From contig JBKBLN010000001.1 of NCBI GenBank assembly GCA_046296415.1, forward strand, positions 496,001 to 560,000: DNA of 64,000 nt, in the 5' to 3' direction. The stretch comes from CAYNRA01 sp046296415. Its GTDB lineage: Bacteria; Bacteroidota; Bacteroidia; Cytophagales; Spirosomataceae. Below, piece by piece: positions 35,138-44,220 of this stretch. Made by a program: the position numbers and the translations under genes. The number at the start of each line of letters is the position of its first letter. Within the stretch, counting starts at the first letter, position 1. Under the pieces are notes generated by a model. The model was not told where the DNA came from. It did no database searches and saw only the letters and a program-made list of their open reading frames with translations.

Positions 35138-36199
35138 ATGAACATCGCACTCGTAACAGGCTCTGCTGGACTTATTGGTAGTGAATCCGTCGCTTTTCTT
35201 TCGGAAAAGTTTGACCTCGTCATTGGAATCGATAATGACCTTCGGCAATATTTCTTTGGGCCTGAAGCCTCCACTGCTTGGAATAAAAGCCGAATTCAAG
35301 ACGCTTATTCCAACTACAAACACTACACTGCTGATATTCGGTCTGAAGAGCAAATCGGCGCTATCTTCGCCGAATATGGTACCGATATCAAAATGATCGT
35401 TCATACCGCTGCTCAACCAAGCCACGATTGGGCTGCCCGCGAACCCTTCACCGATTTTACTGTCAATGCCAACGGGACCTTGGTGATGTTGGAAATGACA
35501 CGAAAGCATTGCCCTGAGGCTGTTTTTATCTTTACCTCCACCAACAAAGTGTATGGAGACAATCCCAATTTCTTGCCCCTGATTGAAACGGAGACTCGTT
35601 GGGAAATTGATGCTACCCATCCTTATTTTGAGCATGGTATCGATGAGAACATGTCCATCGACCATACCAAACACTCTTTGTTTGGAGCCTCCAAGGTCGC
35701 GGCCGATGTACTAGTTCAAGAATATGGACGTTATTTTGGCATGAAAACCGGGGTCTTTCGGGGTGGATGCTTGACTGGCCCGAACCACTCAGGCGCTCAG
35801 TTACATGGTTTCTTAGCTTACCTCATGAAATGTGCCATCTCGGGCACTCACTACACCATTTTCGGATACAATGGAAAACAAGTGCGAGATAATATACACT
35901 CCTGGGATTTAGTCAATATGTTCTGGCATTTCTATCAGAATCCCCGTCCAGGCGAAGTGTATAATGCCGGTGGCGGACGTTTCTCCAATTGTTCGATGTT
36001 GGAAGGGATCACACTCTGTGAGGAAATTACAGGAAATAAAATGAATTATTCCTACTCAGAAACCAATCGGATCGGTGACCACATTTGGTATATCTCTGAC
36101 TTGAGCAAGTTTAAATCGCATTATCCTGGTTGGGACTGGCATTATGATCTTAAAACAACGTTGGCCCAAATGTATGAAAACATTAAGCAACGCGTGTAA
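35138..36199 (+). CDS. NAD-dependent sugar epimerase, CDP-tyvelose-epimerase-like
   Basis: The 353-residue protein is an extended short-chain dehydrogenase. The NAD motif is TGSAGLIGSES near the N-terminus. The catalytic region is unusual for SDR epimerases: the Ser/Thr segment is FIFTSTNKVYGD and the usual YxxxK region is represented by SLFGASKVAADVLVQEYG. Strongly conserved stretches (HTAAQPSHDWAAREPFTDF, RGGCLTGPNHSG, GKQVRDNIHSWDLV) match the CDP-paratose/tyvelose 2-epimerase-like group, which makes nucleotide sugars for surface polysaccharides. The exact sugar is unknown. I chose the ATG at 35138, directly before the Rossmann fold. Confidence 0.82.
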   Translation: MNIALVTGSAGLIGSESVAFLSEKFDLVIGIDNDLRQYFFGPEASTAWNKSRIQDAYSNYKHYTADIRSEEQIGAIFAEYGTDIKMIVHTAAQPSHDWAAREPFTDFTVNANGTLVMLEMTRKHCPEAVFIFTSTNKVYGDNPNFLPLIETETRWEIDATHPYFEHGIDENMSIDHTKHSLFGASKVAADVLVQEYGRYFGMKTGVFRGGCLTGPNHSGAQLHGFLAYLMKCAISGTHYTIFGYNGKQVRDNIHSWDLVNMFWHFYQNPRPGEVYNAGGGRFSNCSMLEGITLCEEITGNKMNYSYSETNRIGDHIWYISDLSKFKSHYPGWDWHYDLKTTLAQMYENIKQRV

Positions 36200-36214
36200 A
36201 TAAGGTCCTTCATG

Positions 36215-36250
36215 AAAATGCCCCCCGCCCACTAGGACGGGGGGCATTTT
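36215..36250. terminator. Bidirectional terminator
   Basis: AAAATGCCCCCCG (36215-36227) and CGGGGGGCATTTT (36238-36250) form a perfect 13-bp stem with a 10-base loop between convergent genes. It serves both the epimerase and GH95 genes. Confidence 0.9.
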
Positions 36251-36272
36251 CGTTACCCCAAATGTGTCATTT

Positions 36273-38678
36273 TTACCAAGTAATTACCTTCTTTTCTCCT
36301 GCTCGAAGCATTACTTTCTTTTGTGATGCATCCGCTGCCGAAATCAAGGTCACTTGGCCATTCTCTACGGCCTGAATGACGACTTCCAACGGCTTGCCAT
36401 TCTTCCATTTTAAATCCAAGGTATAACCTCCTCGAGCTCTTATTCCTTGAATTGAACCCGTTTTCCACGCATCTGGAAGGGCGGGTACGAGGTAAATGAC
36501 TTCGTCGGTCGACTGCACCAACATTTCCATCACAGCTGCCGTCCCACCGAAGTTTCCATCAATTTGAAAGGGAGGGTGCGCATCCATTAAGTTTGGATAG
36601 GTTCCTCCCCGCCGGCGGGTTCCACCCGATAGATCAGGATCTACATACCGTAGGAGCTCTCGGTACATTTTGTAGGCCCGATTTCCATCCCACAGCCGTG
36701 CCCATAAATTGATTCGCCACCCTTTTGACCAACCCGTTGTTTCATCGCCTTTGATCTCCAAGGTGGTTCGGCTTGCCTTTGCTAGCTCCGGAGTAGCCCA
36801 AGGGGTAATATGAGATCCTGGATACAAGCCATATAAATGCGATTGATGTCGGTGTTGGGGTTCTTTATCTTCCCAATCGTGATACCATTCTTGCAATTGG
36901 CCCTTGGCCCCAACTTGGTAAGGTAAAAGGTGGGGAAATATTTCCTTGACCCGCTTGGTATACTCATTCTCTATGGAAAGGACCTGTGCTGCCTTCTGAT
37001 AATCCAAGAATAATTCCCGGATCATCGCCATATCGGCCGTTGCCCCGTATAAAGTTGCACCTTGGTATCCGGTTGAGGTAATGTAAATATTTTCAGGCGA
37101 GGTGCCCGGCGATGTCATCCAACGGCCATTTTTATCCTGAACCATCCAGTCTAAACAAAACTGGACAGCTCCTTCCATCAAGGGAAAAGCTTCCTGTTTC
37201 AAGTAGGTAATGTCCCGGCTAAACGCAAAATGCTCCCAAAGATGGGCAGCCAGCCAAACACCGCCCATGTTCCAATTGGCCCAGCTGGGATCGCCTTGTC
37301 CAAAGTCACCCACAGGATTGGAAATGGCCCAAATATCCGAGTTGTGCCCTACAGCCCAACCCCGACTACCATAATAAGAAGAGGCCGTTGCTTGTCCCGT
37401 TTGCGCTACATTTTTGATGAAACCCAATAGGGGTCGATGCAATTCGGCCAAGTTTCCGGTTTCGGCTGGCCAATAGTTTTCCTGTGCATTGATATTCAAG
37501 GTGTAATTACTACTCCACGGTGGTCGAATGTAAGGATTCCAAATACCCTGTAAGTTGGCTGGAACCTCGGGGGTTCGGGACGAAGAAATAAGTAGGTACC
37601 GACCAAAATTAAAATAAAGCTCCTCCAAACTAGGGTCTTGCGCGCCCTCACCGAATCGGAGCAATCGTTGGTCGGTTGGTAGCTCGGGGCCAGAACTGGT
37701 TCCAAGATCCAGCTTTAGTCGATTGTACAGGGATTGGTAATCCTGAATATGCCGTTTGCTCATCTCAGCAAAGTTTTGGCGGGATGCCAAAGCTACTCGA
37801 TCTCGTGCAGGAGCTAGGTACGGCTTTCCTTGGGTAACAGGATCTTGCTGAAATCCGTTGAAACTAGTCTCTGTAGTAAGTGCTATCCAGACTTCTTGTG
37901 CACCAACCACCTTCAACTGGCCGTTTTCGGAGGCCAGAGTTCCGCCCTTTTGATTCACTTGCAAAGCCATGGCAAATCGAGTGCCTTTGTTTGGGTCGAA
38001 CCGAACGGGATTCGGAATTTTCCCCCGATAATTTGGCTCTACGTGGTAAGGCGCATACCCAGTAGCATAGAACTGATTTCCCTCCACTCGATTTTCATAG
38101 GGAAGTTGACTCTCAAATCCGACCGAAAAAGACAATGCGCCCGGGCGGCTAGCCGTCAATCGGATCATCATAACTTTATCTGGGTAGGAAACGAAATAGT
38201 CTCTCCTGTACAAAACTCCTCCGATCTCATACCGGGTAGTCGACATGGCCTGAGTTAAATCTAATTCTCTTTGGTATTGTTTACCTTCAGGGCCGTGTAG
38301 CATTGTCAACTTCAAGGTTCCCAAGGGCATGTAGGATTGAGTAAATTGGCCTTGTACAAACCTTTGAAGTGAATCAGCCGCGCGGTAATCCTCTCGGGCC
38401 AATGCTTCTCGAATAGGTTGAATGTATCGGCTGGCAGTTGGATTATTCATAGGATTCACCGGCCCGCCCGACCATAAGGTCGCGTCATTCAAATCAATTT
38501 TTTCAGACTGAATCCCACCGTATAAGGTAGCACCGGTTTTCCCATTTCCCAATACCAACGTTTCTTCAAAATACTGCGCGGGCTGCTGGTACCACAGGCG
38601 ATGGGAGGATTTTTCCTGACCCAGGCCTGGCCACCAGAACATCAACCCTAGCATGACGAGGAGTAAGCTAGGCTTCAT
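36273..38678 (-). CDS. Secreted GH95 glycoside hydrolase (alpha-L-fucosidase/alpha-L-galactosidase family)
   Basis: The 801-residue protein has a signal peptide (1-20) and the full GH95 layout. An N-terminal beta domain contains LVLGNGKTGATLYGG and LNDATLWSGGP. The (alpha/alpha)6 barrel has NYTLNINAQENYWPAE (the two asparagines used in the active site), SPGTSPEN (general acid Glu region) and PFQIDGNFGGTAAVMEM (Asp region). GH95 enzymes act on alpha-L-fucosides or alpha-L-galactosides. The promoter carries the same operator as the arabinose operon, so it may act on arabinoxylan- or pectin-type side chains; that is inference. Confidence 0.9.
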   Translation of the reverse strand: MKPSLLLVMLGLMFWWPGLGQEKSSHRLWYQQPAQYFEETLVLGNGKTGATLYGGIQSEKIDLNDATLWSGGPVNPMNNPTASRYIQPIREALAREDYRAADSLQRFVQGQFTQSYMPLGTLKLTMLHGPEGKQYQRELDLTQAMSTTRYEIGGVLYRRDYFVSYPDKVMMIRLTASRPGALSFSVGFESQLPYENRVEGNQFYATGYAPYHVEPNYRGKIPNPVRFDPNKGTRFAMALQVNQKGGTLASENGQLKVVGAQEVWIALTTETSFNGFQQDPVTQGKPYLAPARDRVALASRQNFAEMSKRHIQDYQSLYNRLKLDLGTSSGPELPTDQRLLRFGEGAQDPSLEELYFNFGRYLLISSSRTPEVPANLQGIWNPYIRPPWSSNYTLNINAQENYWPAETGNLAELHRPLLGFIKNVAQTGQATASSYYGSRGWAVGHNSDIWAISNPVGDFGQGDPSWANWNMGGVWLAAHLWEHFAFSRDITYLKQEAFPLMEGAVQFCLDWMVQDKNGRWMTSPGTSPENIYITSTGYQGATLYGATADMAMIRELFLDYQKAAQVLSIENEYTKRVKEIFPHLLPYQVGAKGQLQEWYHDWEDKEPQHRHQSHLYGLYPGSHITPWATPELAKASRTTLEIKGDETTGWSKGWRINLWARLWDGNRAYKMYRELLRYVDPDLSGGTRRRGGTYPNLMDAHPPFQIDGNFGGTAAVMEMLVQSTDEVIYLVPALPDAWKTGSIQGIRARGGYTLDLKWKNGKPLEVVIQAVENGQVTLISAADASQKKVMLRAGEKKVITW

Positions 38679-38700
38679 AAATTAAATAAAGGATAGGTTT

Positions 38701-38721
38701 ATTGTGTCAAATATACACAAT
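38701..38721 (-). promoter_or_regulatory. GH95 operator over the -7 box
   Basis: On the minus strand the site reads ATTGTGTATATTTGACACAA plus a final T, a near-palindrome containing a TATATTTG -7 box. Over the 19-bp core it matches the arabinose-operon operator at 15 positions, and in both cases the box lies inside or against the palindrome. It is 22 bp upstream of the start codon. Confidence 0.65.
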
Positions 38722-38771
38722 TCCTCGAAAGTAGGGTAATCGTTGGTGGAAGTTGGGGGAAAGCGTCGAGG

Positions 38772-39428
38772 TTAGGGTATTTCTACACGACCAAACAGTC
38801 CGGCATTACCTAAAAACTCCCTCGATGGGCCGTACCAGTCTGCGGTATATCCGGCACCGACCTGAAAATTTTTGTATTGTAATCCCGATCGTAGTTGTAG
38901 AAAACTCCGGGCATGATGCCCCTCCGTTGGATTGTGCAGATACATCCACTGGACTCGATTGTAAAGCCGCCAATTGAGTTTTACTTGAGGTTTGAATTCA
39001 GTCAGTCCAAACATTTCAAGATTATGATCTCCCGTGAGATCGGCTCGTGGAAAGGCCACCACCAACCAAGTGGGATTGGCCCATGTGAAATTTACGCCCA
39101 TCGAAGGGAAAAATCCTGTTTTGTGATTGATACTCCCACCCGCTGCTAGTTTCCAGTGTTTTGAAAGTCCGTAATTTAGAAAAGATAAAGCGACAAATTC
39201 ATTTCGGTCGGCTCGATTGGTGTATTCTGAGGAGTAAGTTGTCAATCCGAAATAAGACCATTTGGGTGATGAGGCCGACAAAGGGCGGCTGACAATGGCT
39301 TGAAACTGAATCGCCCGATGGCCCACCAAGACCTCGATGGGAATAGGAGGTGTCTTTTTTTCTTGGGAATGGCTCGGTGTACTTGCCACCAAACTTAAAA
39401 AGCACAAAAAATACAGAGTAATTTTCAT
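38772..39428 (-). CDS. Hypothetical outer-membrane protein
   Basis: The 218-residue protein from MKITLYFLCFLSLVASTPSHSQ has a signal peptide and then alternating beta-strand segments ending in an aromatic-rich C-terminus (YTADWYGPSREFLGNAGLFGRVEIP). This is typical of a small outer-membrane barrel. No specific family is recognised. A slightly longer start (three codons upstream) is possible. It is a single gene. Confidence 0.65.
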   Translation of the reverse strand: MKITLYFLCFLSLVASTPSHSQEKKTPPIPIEVLVGHRAIQFQAIVSRPLSASSPKWSYFGLTTYSSEYTNRADRNEFVALSFLNYGLSKHWKLAAGGSINHKTGFFPSMGVNFTWANPTWLVVAFPRADLTGDHNLEMFGLTEFKPQVKLNWRLYNRVQWMYLHNPTEGHHARSFLQLRSGLQYKNFQVGAGYTADWYGPSREFLGNAGLFGRVEIP

Positions 39429-39517
39429 AGGGTTCATTCGCGTATGGAAACCTTAAAATTTGCTAAAGAAAATTATCCGTTCAAGAAAAAATCGGTACTA
39501 TGTTTTTTTTAGTCGAT

Positions 39518-39565
39518 AAAAAGGGTGTATTCATCCCATTTCTTTTGGATGCATACACCCTTTTT
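39518..39565 (-). terminator. Terminator of the ABC permease gene
   Basis: AAAAAGGGTGTAT (39518-39530) pairs with ATACACCCTTTTT (39553-39565), with an inner CATCC/GGATG extension and a small mismatch. It lies 19 bp after the permease stop. Confidence 0.8.
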
Positions 39566-39584
39566 CAGGCATTTTAAAGTTGGT

Positions 39585-40823
39585 TTATTCATATCGAAGC
39601 GACTCGATCGGATCCAATTTTGACGCCTTGTAGGCTGGATAGTAGCCGGATAAAATTCCCACGGAAACCGAGATGATCAAACCTAGGAAAATCCATGCCC
39701 AAGGTACAATAAATCCGCCGTCTTGATTGACGAAGTAAGCGATGAGGTTACCAACGGAGAGACCCAAAATAATTCCTCCCAAGCCGCCTAACAAACAAAT
39801 CACCACAGCTTCCATCAAGAATTGAAAGCGAATCTTGAAAGGGGAGGCTCCAAGTGCCTTTCGTATGCCAATTTCGCGGGTTCTTTCGGTGACAGAAACC
39901 ATCATGATGTTCATCAAGGCTATGGATGCACCCAACAAAGTGATAAAACTAATGCCAAAACCACCGATGCGTAGGTAACCCGTCACTTCTTCAAAGTCTT
40001 TCGCGACGGCATCGGCACGCTCTAATATAAACGAGTCGTCGGCCCCAATGGGATCGCGCCGGATTTGCCGCATCAACGCCGTAGCTTCAGCCAAAACATA
40101 ATCGGCTTGTTGAGTACCTGGAGCAGAGGCCGTCAGGTTGTAGGTAAGTTGCTGGTCTGCGGCCAACTGGCGGCCGGTTGTAAGGGGAATCATCGCCATT
40201 CGGTCGTCTCCACCACCGCCAATGCTCCCTTTTTTCTCTAAGACACCCACCACCTTGAAGCGGTCATTGCCAATGGTAATGAATTGATTGATTGGTCGAA
40301 CATCTTTAAAGAGTTTGGTCGATAATTCGTTCCCGATCACGACTACACGTGCTGAAATCTCCAAATCAGACGGAGTGAGCGCCCGTCCTTCTTCTATTTT
40401 ATACCCTTTAATGGCTTGATAGGACTCATCCACACCCATAAGTTGCACGTTGGGGTTGGTGCGAATCGAACCAAACTTTGCCTCAGCACTTCCTTGAAGC
40501 ATCGCCGAAATACTCACAACTCCATTGGCTTTTTGCTCAAATAAAGTTTTAAAATCTCGGGCCTCGAAATAAGAAATGGGGGGCAGCTGTTTGGTAGATA
40601 CACCTCCTCGTCGGGAACGGATGTTTTCGACCCGAATATCAAATGTATTGGCTCCCAAGTCGGCAAAACTACTGTTAACAGAGGCTTGCATACCGTCGAT
40701 GGTCGTCAAAATTCCTACCAATGCCGTGATCCCAAAAGCAATAATCATGGCCGTTAAAACGGTCCGCAACATATTTCCTTTGATGGAACGTATCCCTTCT
40801 GCAAAATTTTCTCTTAAATTCAT
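39585..40823 (-). CDS. ABC transporter permease, MacB/FtsX-like
   Basis: The 412-residue protein has the MacB-type layout: one N-terminal membrane segment (about 18-42), a periplasmic MacB-PCD domain of about 220 residues, and three C-terminal membrane segments with the conserved SVTERTREIGIRKALGA loop. Such proteins couple cytoplasmic ATPases to lipoprotein export, efflux or signalling. No ATPase gene is adjacent, so the partner must lie elsewhere. Bacteroidota have many paralogues, which makes the substrate unclear. Confidence 0.82.
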   Translation of the reverse strand: MNLRENFAEGIRSIKGNMLRTVLTAMIIAFGITALVGILTTIDGMQASVNSSFADLGANTFDIRVENIRSRRGGVSTKQLPPISYFEARDFKTLFEQKANGVVSISAMLQGSAEAKFGSIRTNPNVQLMGVDESYQAIKGYKIEEGRALTPSDLEISARVVVIGNELSTKLFKDVRPINQFITIGNDRFKVVGVLEKKGSIGGGGDDRMAMIPLTTGRQLAADQQLTYNLTASAPGTQQADYVLAEATALMRQIRRDPIGADDSFILERADAVAKDFEEVTGYLRIGGFGISFITLLGASIALMNIMMVSVTERTREIGIRKALGASPFKIRFQFLMEAVVICLLGGLGGIILGLSVGNLIAYFVNQDGGFIVPWAWIFLGLIISVSVGILSGYYPAYKASKLDPIESLRYE

Positions 40824-40901
40824 GCGTTAAAAACCTAGGAATCAAATCCTATCATTAATATGTCCACAAAGTTCCAAAAGAGTGCCTTGATTCCCAAACC
40901 G

Positions 40902-42164
40902 ATGGGATTTGCACTCGCACCGTTCATCCTATTTTTTCTACTTTCTGGACCTATCCTGGCCAATCGACTCCTTATTCCGATGGATAGTCAGCAGTCCAAC
41001 CACCTCAAAGCCTACGGCATTGCCTTTTGGTTGCTGGATAAACATGGGGTTGAGATGGACTGGTTGCTGAATTACCGTGGGGGAAGTTTTTTAAGTCCGG
41101 TTACCCAGGCCTACATCAATGAATGCATCATTCGAGGTGTTTCTTATGAAGTGATCTCGGAGGCGGAGGCTGATCAAATTCTTGCTCAGGTCAAGGCGCC
41201 CCAAACCAATACCGATGCCGTCAAACTTCAAAAAGCCCCTAAGATTGCGGTGTATACTCCCACTTATGCTCAACCTTGGGACGACGCCGTGACCTTAGCT
41301 CTAACCTACGCCGAAATTCCCTACGACAAAGTTTTTGACGACGAGGTCATGTCCGATAAACTACCTGAATACGATTGGTTACACCTTCATCACGAAGATT
41401 TTACAGGGCAATTCGGAAAATTTCTCCGGATGCGCGGTACCGCCTGGTTTCAACAGCAAAAAATGGTGGCAGAGCAAACAGCACGGAAATTCGGACTATC
41501 TAAAGTCACCGACCTCAAAGGTGCCGTAGCCAAAAAAATTCAAGCTTTTGTTTTGGGAGGAGGATACATGTTTGCCATGTGCAATGCCACCGATACATTT
41601 GATATCGCCTTGGCTGCTCAAGGGATCGACATCGTGGAGTCGCCCTACGATGGCGATGGCATGGACGATCAGGCAGACAAAAAGCTAGATTATGATCAAA
41701 CCTTCGCCTTCCAAAATTTTCAACTCGTCCGGGATCCATATGAAGTCGAATTTTCAAACATCGACCAAACAGCCAATGAACGATTTGTAGAGGAAAATAA
41801 TGACTATTTCTCACTCTTCGAGTTTTCGGCCAAATACGACCCCATTCCTACGATGCTAACCCAAAATCACGCCAATTTGATCAAAGGATTTATGGGCCAA
41901 ACGACCGCCTTCAAGAAGAAATTCATCAAACCCGAAGTCGTGGTGCTGGCCGAAAATAAGTCGTTGCAAGAGGCTCGGTACTTGCATGGTACCGCGGGCA
42001 AAGGATTTTGGACATTTTATGGCGGACACGATCCGGAGGACTATCAACATTTCGTGAACGAAGAACCCACTGACCTCAACTTGCATCCCAATTCGGCCGG
42101 ATATCGCTTGATCTTGAATAATGTATTATTCCCAGCCGCCAAGAAAAAGAAACTCAAAACCTAA
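40902..42164 (+). CDS. Conserved secreted protein of unknown function
   Basis: From the ATG at 40902 the 420-residue protein starts MGFALAPFILFFLLSGPILA, a signal peptide. Homologues in Bacteroidota are often named asparagine synthetase B, but I see no AMP-binding or ammonia-channel motif to support that. Residues around PKIAVYTPTYAQPWDDAV, WLHLHHEDFTGQFG and FVLGGGYMFAMCNATDTFDIAL suggest a class I glutamine-amidotransferase-like fold with a cysteine after GGGYMFAM. The function is unknown. A longer start at 40860 is possible. It is convergent with the DUF2520 gene, with one base between the stops. Confidence 0.65.
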   Translation: MGFALAPFILFFLLSGPILANRLLIPMDSQQSNHLKAYGIAFWLLDKHGVEMDWLLNYRGGSFLSPVTQAYINECIIRGVSYEVISEAEADQILAQVKAPQTNTDAVKLQKAPKIAVYTPTYAQPWDDAVTLALTYAEIPYDKVFDDEVMSDKLPEYDWLHLHHEDFTGQFGKFLRMRGTAWFQQQKMVAEQTARKFGLSKVTDLKGAVAKKIQAFVLGGGYMFAMCNATDTFDIALAAQGIDIVESPYDGDGMDDQADKKLDYDQTFAFQNFQLVRDPYEVEFSNIDQTANERFVEENNDYFSLFEFSAKYDPIPTMLTQNHANLIKGFMGQTTAFKKKFIKPEVVVLAENKSLQEARYLHGTAGKGFWTFYGGHDPEDYQHFVNEEPTDLNLHPNSAGYRLILNNVLFPAAKKKKLKT

Positions 42165-42165
42165 A

Positions 42166-42966
42166 TTACCCTTCATGCCAAGCCTGAATACTCTCCGTCA
42201 AGGTGATGTAGAGTGCTAAAAAATCAGGATCATCTTGTAATAACTGCCGGTGCGCTTGGAGGGTTGACTCATCTCCCCGGACCGCCGGCCCTGTCTGTAC
42301 CTCAGCCGGATGAGCCGCAGCTAATGCTTTACGGGTGGTCTCGGCTATGAGGGGCTTCAATAAATCAAAAGATAGGTTCTCGGATTCGACCAAGGACTGG
42401 CTCACAGCCCACAAATGATTCGTGAAATTGCAAGCAAAAACAGCCGCTACATGCAAGGTTTTCCGGTCCTCCGACGATACCTCTCGAGCCTCTTTCCCCA
42501 GTTGGTCGCCTATCTTTTTTAAGAAAGCCAATTCTTCCTCGCTTTCAGCCTCAATCAAGACGGGTACCTTTTTAAAATCCAAGGATTTCCCTCGAGTAAA
42601 GGTCATACAAGGATAAAACACGCCAATTTCTACGTCCAATCCCCGTTGATCATGTAGGATATCGGACAAAATGGAAAGTGGTAGGGCGCCCGAAGTATGC
42701 ACCACCAAGGCATCCTCCGGTAGTTGGATCTGCTGGCAAACTTCAGGTAGGGCGTGGTCAGTGACGACTAAAAAAAAGACCTCGGCCACGCTATCTCGAA
42801 AGTCAAGTTCATCAGTAGGCCGCGCAGCATAAAATGTCTCAGCCAAGTCTGCAGCTCGTTGAAACGACCGGCTGTAGACCTCACGGACAGAGAAACCCGC
42901 GCTTTCCAGGGCATGTCCAAGGTGCCAAGCCAGGTTACCGGCACCAATCAAGGCGATGTCAATCAT
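42166..42966 (-). CDS. Rossmann-like and DUF2520 domain protein
   Basis: The 266-residue protein from MIDIALIGAGNLAWHLG has an N-terminal NADP-binding Rossmann fold and a helical DUF2520 domain (about 130-260) with LHVAAVFACNFTNHLW. This resembles the 6-phosphogluconate-dehydrogenase-like proteins related to pyrroline-5-carboxylate reductase and panE. The reaction is unknown. Its ATG overlaps the end of waaA (ATGATTGA), so the genes are translationally coupled. Confidence 0.82.
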   Translation of the reverse strand: MIDIALIGAGNLAWHLGHALESAGFSVREVYSRSFQRAADLAETFYAARPTDELDFRDSVAEVFFLVVTDHALPEVCQQIQLPEDALVVHTSGALPLSILSDILHDQRGLDVEIGVFYPCMTFTRGKSLDFKKVPVLIEAESEEELAFLKKIGDQLGKEAREVSSEDRKTLHVAAVFACNFTNHLWAVSQSLVESENLSFDLLKPLIAETTRKALAAAHPAEVQTGPAVRGDESTLQAHRQLLQDDPDFLALYITLTESIQAWHEG

Positions 42967-44185
42967 GTGGGATAAAGTGTTTAAGTTGATCCATGATGCG
43001 TTGTGTCGATCCAAGCCCCAGCTCCACCACATATTTAGCTCCTCGTTGTGCCGTTCGGTAAGCTTCGGGCGATCTCAATTCGTCCATTTTTTGACGAAAT
43101 TCCGAGGCATTCGATACCGGAAAAGCCGCCCCCGATTCGATCAGATCCAATGCTTCTTGAAATTTATGGTACCGTTTATTTCCAAAAAGGATCGGAATCT
43201 CAAAAACCGCCGCCTCCAATGTATTGTGCAATCCTTTCCCAAACGCACCGCCAATGTACGCCACCTCGGCAAGGCGATACAATTTGGATAGCTGGCCCAT
43301 GGTATCTACCCAAAGAACTCCGTCGGTAGGTGGTGCCTGCTGGTCCCATTGAGACCACCGGACCCCCACCAAATGAGCATGCTCCTCCCAAGCGGAACCC
43401 CATTCATGTGGAGCCAAAATGAACTTCATCTCGGGGTGTTGTTCAATATATGGCTGTAGAACCTCAAAATCTTCCGGCCAAATACTTCCCGCCACCAATA
43501 CTTGATGTGCTCCCTTCCATGTCGCTAAAGCATTGGGAAGCACACCCGTCTCTTTGATGCGCTGTACCCGGTCAAAACGGGTATCTCCGGCCAAGGTATG
43601 GTGTGGGAAGCCGATCGAATCCAACAGCACTTGCGAGGCTTTATTCTGAACAAATAGGTGGGTGAAGGAAGTGAGAGCCCGGCGAAAGAAGCCCATTCCC
43701 AATCTGAAATAGACCTGATTGGGGCGTAGAATTACCGAATAAGCAAAGGTAGGTATGTTTTTTTGGCGTAAAATCTGCAATAAGTTGGGCCAAAATTCAT
43801 ATTTGACAAAAAATACGGCTGTCGGACGAACGTGCTCCACAAATTTTTTCATGTCGCGGTACGTGTCCAACGGAAGATACGACACCCCATCTGCCACCGG
43901 GGTTTGGCTCCGCACTTCATAACCTGACGGCGAAAAAAAAGTCAATAGGATTTGATACCGCGGATATGCTTCTCGAAAAGCTTCCATCAAAGGGCGGCCT
44001 TGCTCGAATTCACCCAAGGAAGCACAATGGAACCAAACCCAAGGACCTTCCGGTCGTGGGTTCTGCATAAAACGGTGGATCTGGGTGCGGCCCTGGACCC
44101 ACTGTTTGGCTTTGGGGTGAAACCAAGCCGCCCATCGGTAGAAAAGGCCTAAAAGATGGAGGCCAAAAGAGTAAAACAATGCCAT
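42959..44185 (-). CDS. waaA: 3-deoxy-D-manno-octulosonic acid transferase (Kdo transferase)
   Basis: WaaA adds Kdo to lipid A precursors at the cytoplasmic face of the inner membrane. The 408-residue protein starts with a membrane-anchoring segment and carries GT30 landmarks: WVWFHCASLGEFEQGRPL, AVFFVKYEFWPN, SVILRPNQ, LVAGSIWPEDFEVL and the C-terminal donor-site segment VAYIGGAFGKGLHNTLEA. The gene overlaps the DUF2520 gene by 8 bp. Confidence 0.93.
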   Translation of the reverse strand: MALFYSFGLHLLGLFYRWAAWFHPKAKQWVQGRTQIHRFMQNPRPEGPWVWFHCASLGEFEQGRPLMEAFREAYPRYQILLTFFSPSGYEVRSQTPVADGVSYLPLDTYRDMKKFVEHVRPTAVFFVKYEFWPNLLQILRQKNIPTFAYSVILRPNQVYFRLGMGFFRRALTSFTHLFVQNKASQVLLDSIGFPHHTLAGDTRFDRVQRIKETGVLPNALATWKGAHQVLVAGSIWPEDFEVLQPYIEQHPEMKFILAPHEWGSAWEEHAHLVGVRWSQWDQQAPPTDGVLWVDTMGQLSKLYRLAEVAYIGGAFGKGLHNTLEAAVFEIPILFGNKRYHKFQEALDLIESGAAFPVSNASEFRQKMDELRSPEAYRTAQRGAKYVVELGLGSTQRIMDQLKHFIPHD

Positions 44186-44220
44186 GTGGTCGTTTTGCTA
44201 ATCGTCTAGGGTATCTGTCC

